In this document: positions 29,969 through 39,438 of the stretch, piece after piece
How positions within the stretch are numbered: the stretch's first letter is position 1
How the letters are laid out: every line of letters begins with the position of its first letter
From: Candidatus Caldilinea saccharophila
GTDB taxonomy: Bacteria > Chloroflexota > Anaerolineae > Caldilineales > Caldilineaceae
DNA: 64,000 nucleotides
Reading direction: 5' to 3'
Assembly (NCBI GenBank): GCA_016710365.1
Contig: JADJVW010000020.1
Coordinates: 1 to 64,000, forward strand
The notes under the pieces: generated by a model
Databases searched by the model: none
What the model was told of the DNA's origin: nothing
Seen by the model: the letters and a program-made list of their open reading frames with translations, nothing else
Made by a program: the position numbers and the translations under genes

Positions 29969-30951
29969 TTGAAGTGCATCATCCAGATCCCTTGTTATAA
30001 CGAAGCAAAAACGCTGCCTGACACTGTGGCTGCACTGCCGCGCACCTTGCCGGGCATCGACATGGTGGAGTTCCTCGTGATCGACGACGGCAGCCGCGAT
30101 GACACGGCAAAGCTGGCGCTGGAGCTGGGCGTACACCACGTGGTGCGTCATCCGCGCAACCTTGGGCTGGCGCGGGCGTTCATGACCGGTCTCGACAACA
30201 GTCTGCGACTCGGCGCGGACATCATCGTCAATACCGACGCCGACAACCAATACGTCGCCGCCGACATGGCGCTGCTGGTGGCGCCCATCGTCGCCGGCCA
30301 GGCGGAGCTGGTCATCGGCGATCGTGGCGTTGCCCAGCTTGCGCACTTTTCGCCGCTAAAGCGCGGGCTGCAACGGCTGGGAAGTTGGGTGATCTCGCGG
30401 GCTGCTGGGATGCCTGTGCCCGATGCGACGAGCGGCTTCCGCGCGCTGACGCGTGATGCAGCGCTGCATACGCTGGTGCTCAGCTCCTATTCCTACACGC
30501 TGGAGACGCTGATCCAGGCGGGGGCGCAACGGCGGGCGATTCGCTACGCGCCTGTGCGCACCAACCTGCCGACGCGCCCCTCGCGGCTGATGAACAACCT
30601 GCCGCACTACCTGGCCAATTCGACCACCACCATCGTGCGCGCCTACACGTTTTATCGCCCGCTGCGCGTCTTCACCACCATCGGCGTGATCGCCCTGCTG
30701 GCGGGCAGTGCGATCGGCCTCCGCTTTCTCGCCGCTTACTTGAGCGGCACAGGCGCCGGCCACATCCAGTCGCTGATCCTCTCCGCGGTGCTGCTGATCG
30801 CCGGCTTTCAGACGCTGCTGATCGGATTTGTGGCCGATCTGATCGGCGCCAACCGCAAGATCATGGAGGAGACGCTGTACAGGCTGCGGCGGCGTCCGAA
30901 CTTCAGCAAGTCAAGCCGGAGTCTCTCGCCCTGCTGTCCGATTCAGAATAA
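29969..30951 (+). CDS. Family 2 glycosyltransferase with C-terminal membrane segments (frameshift near its end)
   Basis: Predicted inverting GT-A glycosyltransferase of about 327 residues. The nucleotide-sugar site begins IIQIPCYNEAKTLPDTV, the first acidic motif is FLVIDDGSRDDT and the DxD is NTDADNQY. Two C-terminal hydrophobic segments (VFTTIGVIALLAGSAIGL; LILSAVLLIAGFQTLLIGFV) are typical of DPM1/GtrB-like enzymes that make polyprenyl-phosphate sugars. The start is a TTG. The frame otherwise runs on into the next gene, but a missing base near 30886-30894 would end it at TAA 30949-30951, overlapping the next ATG as TAATG. Confidence 0.82.
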
Positions 30952-32026
30952 TGCATATCGCTTTTATTTTGTCCTCGCTGCGGCTTTCCGGCGGCGTCAT
31001 TTTGGTGGTCGAGCTTGCCAACCGCTTGGCCACGCACGGCCATATTGTCACCCTGGTGACGCCACGCCAGACTATCGACGCCGAGATGCGTCAGAAGCTA
31101 CAACCCACCATCACTGTGCTCGAAAGCCACGCCGGATTGCCGGCCAGCTTTAATCCTTTTGGCCTGGCTTATCTGGTGGCGTCGCTGGCATGGCGTGCGC
31201 CGGCCGACGCCGTGCTCGTGGCCACCCACACGCCCACCACGCTCCCGGTGCTGCTAAGTTCGTGGCTGAAACGACAAAAACGGCTCTGGCTCTTGATGGA
31301 TTACCCGGAGATGTTTCCTGCGCGGTGGAAAAATTTTTGCTCAAACATGCGCCCAGGTGGTTTTCAACCATCGTCGCCATCTCGAAGCCGCTGGCAGATG
31401 AAGTTCAGTCGCGCGCCGGTGGCCAGGTTGCAGTGATGCGCCCAGGCCTCGGTTTATCTATCGAAAGTCAGGCGCAACCCGACTGGGCGACACCCTGCGA
31501 CGCGCCCCGCATCCTCTACGTAGGCGATGACCGGGCGCGCAAGGGGCTGGACGAATTCTTGCAGGCGATGCAAAAGGTGCAATCCATCCATCCCGACGTG
31601 CGCGCCGTGATTGTCTGCAAAAATCCTTGCCAAATCGGCTATAATATTAATCACGAGTTGCATCTTCGTCCAAGCGATGCAGACCTGGCAAAGCTATACC
31701 GTGCGTGCGATTTGTTCGTCTCGACATCGTGGGGTGAGGGGCTTGGCTATCCCGCGCTACAAGCCATGGCGTTTGGCAAGCCGGTCGTCGTGACTGATTC
31801 CGGCGGCGTGTACGATTACGCCGAGCACGGCGTCAATGCCCTGATCGTCCCTGCCCAAGATGCGGAAGCGGTGGCGAATGCGGTGCTGCAACTGCTGGAC
31901 GACGCAGCGCTGCGGACGCGCTTGCTGGTCAATGGCCAACAAGCCGCCGCTGCCTATGAGTGGAACAAAGCCGCGGCAACCTTCGAAAGCGTGCTAAACG
32001 GGCTTACGCAAGCATCGTCGCGATGA
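30951..32026 (+). CDS. Family 4 glycosyltransferase (frameshifted at 31323)
   Basis: Predicted retaining GT-B glycosyltransferase of about 358 residues. The N-terminus IAFILSSLRLSGGVILVVEL is the usual GT4 opening. The C-terminal Rossmann domain has PRILYVGDDRARKGLDEFL, STSWGEGLGYPALQAMAFG (the ExxxxxxxE nucleotide-sugar site) and VVTDSGGVYDYAEHGVNALI. The two halves are in different frames; one added G at 31323-31324 restores PARVEKFLLKHAPRWFSTIV. It overlaps the GT2 stop and converges with the next, minus-strand glycosyltransferase, whose 3' end it overlaps by 23 bases. Confidence 0.85.
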
Positions 32027-33112
32027 CTTCCCCGACCTTTGCACCGATCACCTGTTCCGAGCATTTCTCTAGAAAAACTTGATAAGCCGCCGCGGCAAGC
32101 GCGTCACAGTACGGCGGATCTTCGTGCAGTTGCAAGATCGCTGCGGCAAGCGGATGCGGGTCGCCGGCCGGCGACAGCAGCGCAGAGGCGCCATGCCGCA
32201 GGAGAGCGCGGTTTGCCGGCGAATCCGCCGCAATGATGGCGCGTTGCATGGCCATCATTTGATAGATCTTGCCGGGAACCACGCGCTGCGATTTGTCGCT
32301 GCTGCCGAAGTGACCGCCAAGACAGATCTGCGCACTGGCAATCTCTTCGGCCAGGTTGGCAAGCGGGACCGGCGGCAGGAATTCTACGTTAGTCAACTTC
32401 AGCGTCTCGGCAAGCGCCAACATCGCTGCGTGGAGTGGGCCATCGCCGATGAGCCGAAAGTGAACGGGGACGCTGCGCAAGCGGTCGGCGGCCTGTAAGA
32501 TAACATCGACGCCGTGAAGCGGCAGAAAAGTGCTGTAGTGCAGAACGATCGTCTTGTCGCGACGCGGAACAGCGGGTCGCTTGTAAAAGATCTCTTCGTT
32601 GCAGCCAACTGGCACAGAGGAAACTCGGGCTGCTGCCAGGTTAAATGTATCAACAAAGTATGCGGCATGTTGTGGTGTGTCGAGCAGAAGATGATTGGCC
32701 CACCGGCAGATCAACCTGTCGAAGTGATAGATCGCTTTTCCAGAAAGGAGGCCGGTTTGACAACCTGCCGGTCGAAACAGAGCGTGTCATAGTTGGACAC
32801 AAAGGCGTCGAACAGGATGGGCTTCCGGGTCAGCATTCTGACGACAGGCAGCAGGAGATAGCCATAGAAGCCAACCACGACCAGGTCATAACGCTGCGAC
32901 AACAGCTTGCCGGCAAGCGCGGGCAGCAGGCTGGCCGTCGCGCGGCTGATCGAGCGCACCGATTCATGTGACCCGATCACGTCGACCCGCCACCCATTGC
33001 GGCGAAGAGCACGAACCAGGACATCATTGCGCGTATAGGTCAATTCGCGTCCGGCAACAAATAGTAGCCGCCGACGTTGATCTTTGCTGTCTAAAGAGGT
33101 GCTCGCTGCCAT
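32004..33112 (-). CDS. Glycosyltransferase family 4-like (frameshifted at 32740)
   Basis: Predicted GT-B glycosyltransferase of about 370 residues on the strand opposite to the rest of the locus. The N-terminal domain (LLFVAGRELTYTRNDVLVRA; YDLVVVGFYGYLLLPVVRML) and C-terminal domain (IVLHYSTFLPLHGVDVILQA; GGHFGSSDKSQRVVPGKIYQ) are in two frames. Adding a base at CC 32740-32741 restores FLGKAIYHFDRLICRWANH. The start ATG 33112 has an AGGGA site; a longer frame begins at 33175. Its orientation suggests a separate promoter in 33113-33233. Confidence 0.8.
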
Positions 33113-33233
33113 TGTTTCCCTGCATCCGTTGTAGCGCTTTATCGCCCGCCGCTTTTCCTGAACTGCACGACGCATACGCTATACTGGGCTGCAACGTTGT
33201 AAGAGCTACTGTGCAGAAAGTTGACGCAACCGC

Positions 33234-34142
33234 ATGAGCCTGGCGTCTACGTACGCTGTCGTATTGAATTGGAATCTAGCGCCCGACACGGAGGAATGCA
33301 TCAAATCGTTGGAAGCTGCTGGGCTTCCGTTGGCGCAGATCATCCTGGTCGACAATAATTCCACCGATGGTTCGCTCGCGCGCTTGATCCAAGTTTTCGG
33401 CCACAGCATCAAGTATGCACCATTGACAGAGAATCTCGGATTTGCGGGCGGCGTCAATGTTGGCATCCGCTACGCGCTCGACGCCGGCGCGCAGTGGGTG
33501 CTGCTCATCAACAACGACACCGTGGTCCATCCGGCGTTTTTCCAGGCATTGACAGTCACGATCGAGGCGAGACCAAGCTGGCGTCTCATTTCCCCCTTGA
33601 TCCTTTACGCCGACGAACCCGATCTGATCTGGTCGATGGGCGACCGGCGCATCGGGCCAACGTTGCTCACGCGCCCGATCCTGCGGGACGAGCCGGCGCC
33701 GGCGGATCTGCCCGCTTATCTGGCCGCAGACAGCCTGAATGCCTGCGCCATGCTGGTGCAGCGTGACGTGTTTGAGCAGATTGGCCTCTTTGACGAAACT
33801 TATTTTATGTACGCAGAGGACGCGGATTTTTGCTGGCGTGCGCGCCAGGCCGGTTTTCAACTGGGCGTCGCCACGCGTGCACGCATGTGGCACAAGGTTT
33901 CACGCAGCACAGGCGTGCATCATCCGCAGAGTCGTTATTGGCGCATCCGCAACCAGATTGTGTTTTATCGCAGCCACAGCCAAGCCTGGCATGCATGGTT
34001 TCTGTTCAGCTTTACCCTCCTGCGCACCCTTCTCCTTTCCGGCAAGGATACATGGGCTGGGCGTCTGGGGCTGGTGCGTATAAACTGGCGCGCCTGGCTG
34101 GACGGCTGGCGCAGCAAATTACACGATCATGCGCGTGCGTGA
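33234..34142 (+). CDS. Family 2 glycosyltransferase (rhamnosyltransferase-like)
   Basis: A 302-residue inverting GT2 of the WcaE/RfbF/rhamnosyltransferase type. The opening is AVVLNWNLAPDTEECIKSLE, the first acid motif is IILVDNNSTDGS, ENLGFAGGVNVGIRYAL is the usual bridging motif, and LLINNDTVV carries the DxD-like metal site. The acceptor motif DETYFMYAEDADFCWRARQA (ED-x-D-W) is clear. It ends in a membrane-associated helix. The gene is intact. It belongs to the surface glycan locus, adding sugars to a lipid-linked precursor. Confidence 0.9.
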   Translation: MSLASTYAVVLNWNLAPDTEECIKSLEAAGLPLAQIILVDNNSTDGSLARLIQVFGHSIKYAPLTENLGFAGGVNVGIRYALDAGAQWVLLINNDTVVHPAFFQALTVTIEARPSWRLISPLILYADEPDLIWSMGDRRIGPTLLTRPILRDEPAPADLPAYLAADSLNACAMLVQRDVFEQIGLFDETYFMYAEDADFCWRARQAGFQLGVATRARMWHKVSRSTGVHHPQSRYWRIRNQIVFYRSHSQAWHAWFLFSFTLLRTLLLSGKDTWAGRLGLVRINWRAWLDGWRSKLHDHARA

Positions 34143-34199
34143 ATCCGCGAGCAGCGCATTGCGTCAACTAATGCCGGCTCAATTCACAAGAATATAATT

Positions 34200-35154
34200 A
34201 TGGAAACAACAAATTGCAATCTTTGTGGCAGTACATCCTCTGAAGATGTGAGACTGATCCCTGATTACCTGCTGGAACGTACACAGGTTGTCGCGCAACT
34301 GGTGCGTTGCCGGGCGTGTGGTCTCATCTACCAAAATCCACGGCCGACGCTGGCGGAGATGGATGCACATTACCCGCCTGAATACGAGCCTTACGCCGAT
34401 CACACGGCGAGTAAAGAACCTAACCCGCTGTTGAAACGCGCGTTTGCGTACGGCACACGGAAACGCACTCGCTTTGTCACGCGGCGCAAGTCAGGCGGCC
34501 GGCTGCTTGATATCGGGTGTGCGACAGGAACCTTTCTGCTCGGGATGCGCGGCATGAAGCGCTGGAACGTGCAGGGCGTCGAACCCAGCAAGCAGATCGC
34601 CGAATATGCGCGAACGGAACACAAGCTCGATGTCTTTCCCGGCACACTGGAAGAAGCCAGCTTTCCGGCGGGTGCGTTCGACTGCGTGACGATGTGGGAT
34701 GTGTTGGAGCACGTCCACGACCCGCTGGCAACGCTGCGCGAGATCAACCGCATCCTGAAAGATGACGGCATGCTCGTCCTGCGCGTGCCCAACCTGGCAA
34801 GTTGGGATGCGCGCCTCTTTGGCGAGACCTGGGCCGGCCTGGACGCGCCACGACACCTGTACGTTTTTTCGCCAGAGACTTTGGCGGCGCTGCTGGCGCA
34901 GGCGCGCTTCGAGACAGTCGACTTAAGCTGCGACATTGGCGGGTATGTCACCTTTGTGCTGAGTCTGCGCTTCTGGATGACGGCGCGCAATGTTTCGGAA
35001 GCGACCAAGCAGCGCATCACGCGAATGCTCTATCATCCGGCGGCGCGGCTGGCGAGTGCGCCGTTCTTCTGGATCCCCAGTGTTGTAATCAAGCGCGGCG
35101 CTTATGGTTGTCACCGCACGCAAGCGTCCATTTAATGAGGGTAGATTTATATGA
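34200..35154 (+). CDS. Class I SAM methyltransferase with N-terminal Cys motif (possible frameshift near 35097)
   Basis: About 312 residues. The N-terminus has a zinc-ribbon-like CNLCGS...CRACGLIYQNPRP motif, common in sugar/lipid methyltransferases of polysaccharide loci. SAM motif I is RLLDIGCATGTFLLGMRG, then VQGVEPSKQIAEYA and FDCVTMWDVLEHVHDPL. As read, it ends at 35135 with an odd tail (AYGCHRTQASI). An extra base in 35091-35100 would give LMVVTARKRPFNEG and a stop at 35152-35154 overlapping the next ATG as ATGA. The family usually ends in a VVARK-like strand, so I favour the second reading. Confidence 0.78.
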
Positions 35155-35917
35155 TTGAAATTCGACATCGCGCAGTAGTTGACGGCGGTTCGATTGAGCA
35201 CGCCTATAACGATCTCTATCGAGAACGCAAATTGTTGATGCGTGACTCATTTTATCTGTGGCTGCTCGAAGTTTCCGGCGCGCGCCCAGGGGATTTGCTG
35301 GTGGATGTGGCGTGTGGCAATGGCCGGTTGGTGCAACTCGCCGCGGCGCGCGGCGTGCGCGCCGTCGGGTTGGATCTGGCGCTGGCAGGTATCGTCGATG
35401 CGGCGCGTGCGAGTCAGCACGCACAGTGGATCGTCGGCGACGGGCAATGCTTGCCAATCCCAGATGGATGCGCCGACGTCGTGATGAGTATTGGCAGTTT
35501 GGAGCATTATGCCAACCCCACCGAGGGCGTGGTTCAACTGGCGCGCATTGCCAAGCCCGATGGTCTGATCTGCGTGCTGTTGCCTAACGCGTTTGGTGCG
35601 CTGGGCAATATCCGGCATGTGCTGCGCAGTGGCGAGGTTTTTGACGACGAACAGCCCATCCAGCGCTATGCAACCCGGCGCACCTGGGAGATGATGCTGC
35701 AAAAAGGGGGGGTGCACATCGACCGCATCGTGCCCTACGGAGAGTTCAACCGGCCGCGTACGGTCAGCGATCTGATATGGAGCGCAGTAAAGCCACAAAA
35801 TATATCAAAGGCGCGCTTGCCAAGCTCGCACCACTCAATCTGGCAAACCATTTTGTGTTTCTGTGTAGACCCACTGCGAGCACGCCCACGCTTCACTACC
35901 CGATGTTGTCTTACTGA
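35151..35917 (+). CDS. Class I SAM-dependent methyltransferase (frameshifted at 35793)
   Basis: About 255 residues. Motif I is LLVDVACGNGRLVQLAAARG, followed by VGLDLALAGIVDAAR and the typical VMSIGSLEHYANPTEGV. The unbroken frame runs to 36038, deep into the next gene, with no family features after about residue 215. Adding one base at CC 35793-35794 gives KPTKYIKGALAKLAPLNLAN and a stop at 35915-35917, twelve bases before the next start. It likely methylates a glycan or lipid intermediate, judging only from the neighbours. Confidence 0.78.
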
Positions 35918-35928
35918 CGGAAGGCGCC

Positions 35929-36868
35929 GTGCTACATTCTTTTCGTATCAGACTGCTCGCTCTTTTCAGCGTCGCTGTCACCTTAGCCATCTTGGGCTAC
36001 ATGATCTACCAGGGACGAGACACCCTGTGGGCCTATGACTGGCAGATCAACTGGTGGTCCATCCTGCTGGCTTTCGTCGTAATGCTAGCCACCTTTGCGA
36101 TCGTGGCGGTGGTGTGGGTGGCCGAAATGCGCGCCGTCGGCAGCCGGCTGCCCGCCGCGGTGCATCTCAGCCATTACATTGCCTCCCATCTGATCCGCCG
36201 GCTGCCCGGCACTGTCTGGTACATTGCCGGGCGGGGCTATCTGTACCGACAGCAGGGGGAATCGGCGCGGCTGGTGGCCGTGGTGAGCAGCCTGGAATTG
36301 GTGCTGCTAACATTGGGGGCGTCATTGCTTGCCCTGATCTTGTGGGGGACTGAGTTTCGGCAGTTGCCAGGCGGCTATCTTTGGGTGCTGATTGCTGCGG
36401 TGCTGATCGGCGTTGATCATGCAGCCAGCTTCGAGCCAGTGGTTATTGCGGCGCGTCGGCAAGGTCGATGCGCCGCCACTGCGCTACAGCCAACTGTCGT
36501 GCTGGCTGCTGGCGTATATCGTCGCCTGGTTTGGAAGCGGTATGATCTTCTATCTGCTCGCCCACGCGTTTGCAGGTCTGGGGACAGAGCATATGCTGTA
36601 TGCGGTCGGATCGTGGGCGCTGATCGGCGCACTTTCGACTCTCGTGTTGTTCTTGCCCAGCAATTTCGGGTTTACGGAGATCGGCCTCAGCCTTTTGATG
36701 AGCGCGGTCATGCCTGCCTCGGTTGCCGTCATTGTGGCGCTGGCTGTGCGCGTTACATTGACCGTTTTTGATTTGCTGGCTGTCGGTCTATGGTTTGGCA
36801 GTGAAGCCGTTTGGCGGAAAATCTACGTCAGAAGAGATGCGACGCAGCCGCCAACGCTTGAAGGATGA
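35929..36868 (+). CDS. UPF0104 / MprF-type flippase-like membrane protein (frameshifted at 36413)
   Basis: About 312 residues with seven or eight hydrophobic segments, matching the lysylphosphatidylglycerol synthase transmembrane family. The signature region ASHLIRRLPGTVWYIAGRGY is clear, and the C-terminal part shows SWALIGALSTLVLFLPSNFG and LSLLMSAVMPASVAVIVALA. A GTG start at 35929 follows GGAAGG. The frame breaks near 36413-36414; removing one T gives LIGVIMQPASSQWLLRRVGK. In glycan loci such proteins are thought to help move lipid-linked intermediates, but the exact role is uncertain. Confidence 0.78.
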
Positions 36869-37081
36869 TGGGGCGTTTTGAGGCTCATCAGCCGCCTTCT
36901 CCAGAGAGGATTACAAGATACTACCAACGGTGTATTGCATGTATTCATCAATTTTAGTACTTTGGCGGTGTAGCCTGAACGGTGTGATTGCAATGCAAAC
37001 AGGCAGTTCGGCTGATAGGTGAGATGGCTAGTGGTAAGACAATCAATACACAATTTGTAATGACAAATGGAGACTAAGATT
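36869..37081. other. Intergenic leader of the secreted repeat protein
   Basis: About 210 bases of lower GC. I see no gene. GGAG about ten bases before ATG 37082 is its ribosome-binding site; a clear promoter is not evident. Confidence 0.35.
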
Positions 37082-38443
37082 ATGCGAAACACACTTCAGG
37101 TATTGGGTCGATTGACCCTGGTGCTGGCCATTGTGCTGGCGGGCGGATTCGGCCTGACCGCGCAGTCTGCCGCTGCGCAGACGCAGTTCCCTGGTTACAC
37201 AGCGGGCGTTCAAATTGCCAACCTCACTGCTACGTCGGCAATTGTGTCGTTGACCGCCTACAACAGCTCGGATGGCAACCAGAATGGTTCGCCGCTGAAT
37301 GACACGATTCCGGGCAACAGCTCCAAAACATACTTTCCGATCAGCAACGTATCGGCCGGCTTCAGCGGCTCGATCGTCGTTGGCTCGGACAAGAATGTCG
37401 CCGGCATCGTGAACATTCTCTCCTCTGACTTCAAGGCTGGCGCCTCGTATGTCGGCCGTTCGCAAGGTGGCACAAAAGTTCTGCTCCCGCTGCTGAACAA
37501 GAACAACAGTGGTTTCACCACTTGGTACAGCATCCAGAATGCTGGCTCCCAAAATGCCACTGTCAACGTGGCGTACAGCAACGGCGTCACGGCTGGCCCC
37601 TTCACCATCAAGCCGGGCGCGGCCAAAGTCGTGTACCAGTCGCAGGAAGCACATCCAAATGCAGTATTCGCCGGTACGATCACGAGCGATCAGCCGGTAG
37701 TGGCGGCGGTCATCCAGGAGAGCAACAAGATCATCTTTGCTTACACCGGTTTCCGCGACACTGACGCTTCGACCACCCCGGTCTTCCCGCTGGTGAATGC
37801 CAACAATGCGAACTACATCACGGGTATCCAGATCCAGAATGCGGGCGCCGCAGCGACCGACGTCACGTTGAGCTACACGCCGACCCCGGGCAACGGCGCA
37901 GCCTGCACCGAAACGCAGACGATTCAGCCAAGTGGCTCCGCCACCTTCGCCCTGGCCGCCTTCAATGCCACGGCCCCTTCTCCTGGCACCAACTGTGCAA
38001 AGGGCGCGAAATTCATCGGCTCAGCGCAGGTCACGGCCAACTCGACCAGCCAGCCGCTCGTCGGCATCGGCAACCAGCTCCTCCCCAACGTGAACGGCGA
38101 GGCGTATGTCTCCTTCAGCGCTGCGGTCGACGCAGGCGAGACCGTTGTGATGCCGCTCATCATGGATCGCAACAGTGGTTACTTCACCGGCTTCAACGTG
38201 CAGAACGTGGGCGGCAGCACGGTGACGGTAAACTGCACCTTCCAGAACAATGCTCGCGTCGTCACCAAGAGCCTGGCCCCGGGTGAGGCATTGAACGATT
38301 TGCAGCTCAATCAGCTCGCCGCTGGCTACATCGGCTCAGCGACCTGCGCTGGTGGCGCCGGCGCCCAGTTGGTGGCTGTGGTCAATCAGTTGAAGAGCGG
38401 TACGGTTGACAAATTCCTGGTCTACGAAGGCGTCAAGCAGTAA
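37082..38443 (+). CDS. Secreted protein with four beta repeats, unknown function
   Basis: A 453-residue exported protein. The signal peptide (LTLVLAIVLAGGFGLTAQSA) ends at AAA-Q near residue 32. The mature part consists of four diverged repeats of about 95-105 residues, at ~39-130, 145-235, 245-350 and 367-450. Each opens with a Y/F-T-G-(I/V)-Q-(I/N)-Q-N-like strand (GVQIANL; YSIQNAG; GIQIQNAG; FNVQNVG), continues with V-x-L/N-x-Y strands and a P-G-x-turn, and closes with a (G/F)-x-G-S-A/I strand plus VAxVxQ. The residues are Ser/Thr/Asn/Gly-rich with few charges, like a surface-layer or extracellular matrix protein. ATG 37082 follows GGAG. A strong terminator follows, so it is likely a well expressed single gene. 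Confidence 0.85.
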   Translation: MRNTLQVLGRLTLVLAIVLAGGFGLTAQSAAAQTQFPGYTAGVQIANLTATSAIVSLTAYNSSDGNQNGSPLNDTIPGNSSKTYFPISNVSAGFSGSIVVGSDKNVAGIVNILSSDFKAGASYVGRSQGGTKVLLPLLNKNNSGFTTWYSIQNAGSQNATVNVAYSNGVTAGPFTIKPGAAKVVYQSQEAHPNAVFAGTITSDQPVVAAVIQESNKIIFAYTGFRDTDASTTPVFPLVNANNANYITGIQIQNAGAAATDVTLSYTPTPGNGAACTETQTIQPSGSATFALAAFNATAPSPGTNCAKGAKFIGSAQVTANSTSQPLVGIGNQLLPNVNGEAYVSFSAAVDAGETVVMPLIMDRNSGYFTGFNVQNVGGSTVTVNCTFQNNARVVTKSLAPGEALNDLQLNQLAAGYIGSATCAGGAGAQLVAVVNQLKSGTVDKFLVYEGVKQ

Positions 38444-38471
38444 GTACTCTTCTTGACAATCGGATTTGCGA

Positions 38472-38504
38472 AGAGAGGGAGATGAGCATCTCCCTCTCTT
38501 TTTA
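38472..38504 (+). terminator. Strong Rho-independent terminator
   Basis: Perfect 13-base arms AGAGAGGGAGATG and its complement with a two-base loop, followed by TTTTTAT. It ends the secreted repeat protein transcript. Confidence 0.85.
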
Positions 38505-38591
38505 TGGATTGACTTGTTGGCACAGAACGCTAAATAAGCTAATCTACCATCGATGAATACGCAGTTATTGAGTTTAGATCGAGACGGAACC

Positions 38592-39294
38592 ATGAAGCGA
38601 TTACGCATACATTTTTCAAGAATGATCCTGGCCGCTCTGCTGATTGTTGCTGCGCTTACCTTGGCTGCGTGCGGCGGCGGTGAGGATCCAACCGCAACAC
38701 CTCTGCCTGCAACATTCATCCCCACCGTGCCGCCCACACCGGTGGAAGAACCGACAACACCGCCAACCGCCGAGCCAGTTGCAACTGAAGCCCCAGTCGA
38801 GGCGGCTACCGAGGAAGTCGATCCGGAGGTCGAAGCGAGTCAAGCTGAATCCCCACTGGCCGCGCCTGATTCTCCGCTGGACGCGCCGTCTTCACCGTTG
38901 ACGCCTCCCTCACCCGCGCCTACGCCAGTGATCTCTGGCGTAGAAGGTGGGCTTGCCGGACAGATCGTCGTGGTTAGACCAACAGGTGATGTTGCGGTTT
39001 CGGGGCTTGTCATCGGCCTTGCCCGAAGTGATTTTAGGAGATGATGGTTTGCCCAAGGCCAGTGGATATGAGGCGTCGACCGCCCCGAAAGCGACCACCG
39101 ACGACTACGGCCGATTTGTGTTTGACAACCTGAAACCCGGTGCATATACGCTGATTTTGGACGCAGTAGTGACACAATATCAGTTGGATGAAGCTGAAAC
39201 CGGGGATACGATTCTGGTTGAAGTCAAAGCGGACGAGATTGTCGAGCTCGGCGAACTGCGCTACCCATCGCTGCCGATTCCAGGTTTCCAATAG
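38592..39294 (+). CDS. Lipoprotein with carboxypeptidase-regulatory-like beta domain (frameshifted at 39022)
   Basis: About 234 residues when joined. The signal peptide ends at lipobox Cys27 (LTLAAC), followed by a Pro/Thr/Glu linker and a SPLxAPDSPLDAPSSPL repeat. A C-terminal beta-sandwich then follows: ASGYEASTAPKATTDDYGRF, FVFDNLKPGAYTLILDA, EIVELGELRYP. This resembles CarboxypepD_reg/SdrD-B-like domains. The last part is in another frame; removing one C from CCC at 39022-39024 yields VIGLAEVILGDDGLPKA. The start ATG 38592 is the one that gives a signal peptide. A terminator hairpin follows. Confidence 0.76.
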
Positions 39295-39314
39295 GATTTC
39301 GTGGGAATTGCTTG

Positions 39315-39370
39315 ACTATGTGGGCTTCTTGAAAATTTAATTTCAGGAAGCCTGCATAGTTTATTATTTT
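39315..39370 (+). terminator. Rho-independent terminator
   Basis: ACTATGTGGGCTTCTTGAAA pairs with TTTCAGGAAGCCTGCATAGT across a short AT loop with a few mismatches. TTTATTATTTTTG follows. Confidence 0.75.
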
Positions 39371-39438
39371 TGTTCGTCACTCGCTACTGTTTACCCACCC
39401 CAGCTTACAGTTTGCCAATTCGTGCATGGTGCGATCGC

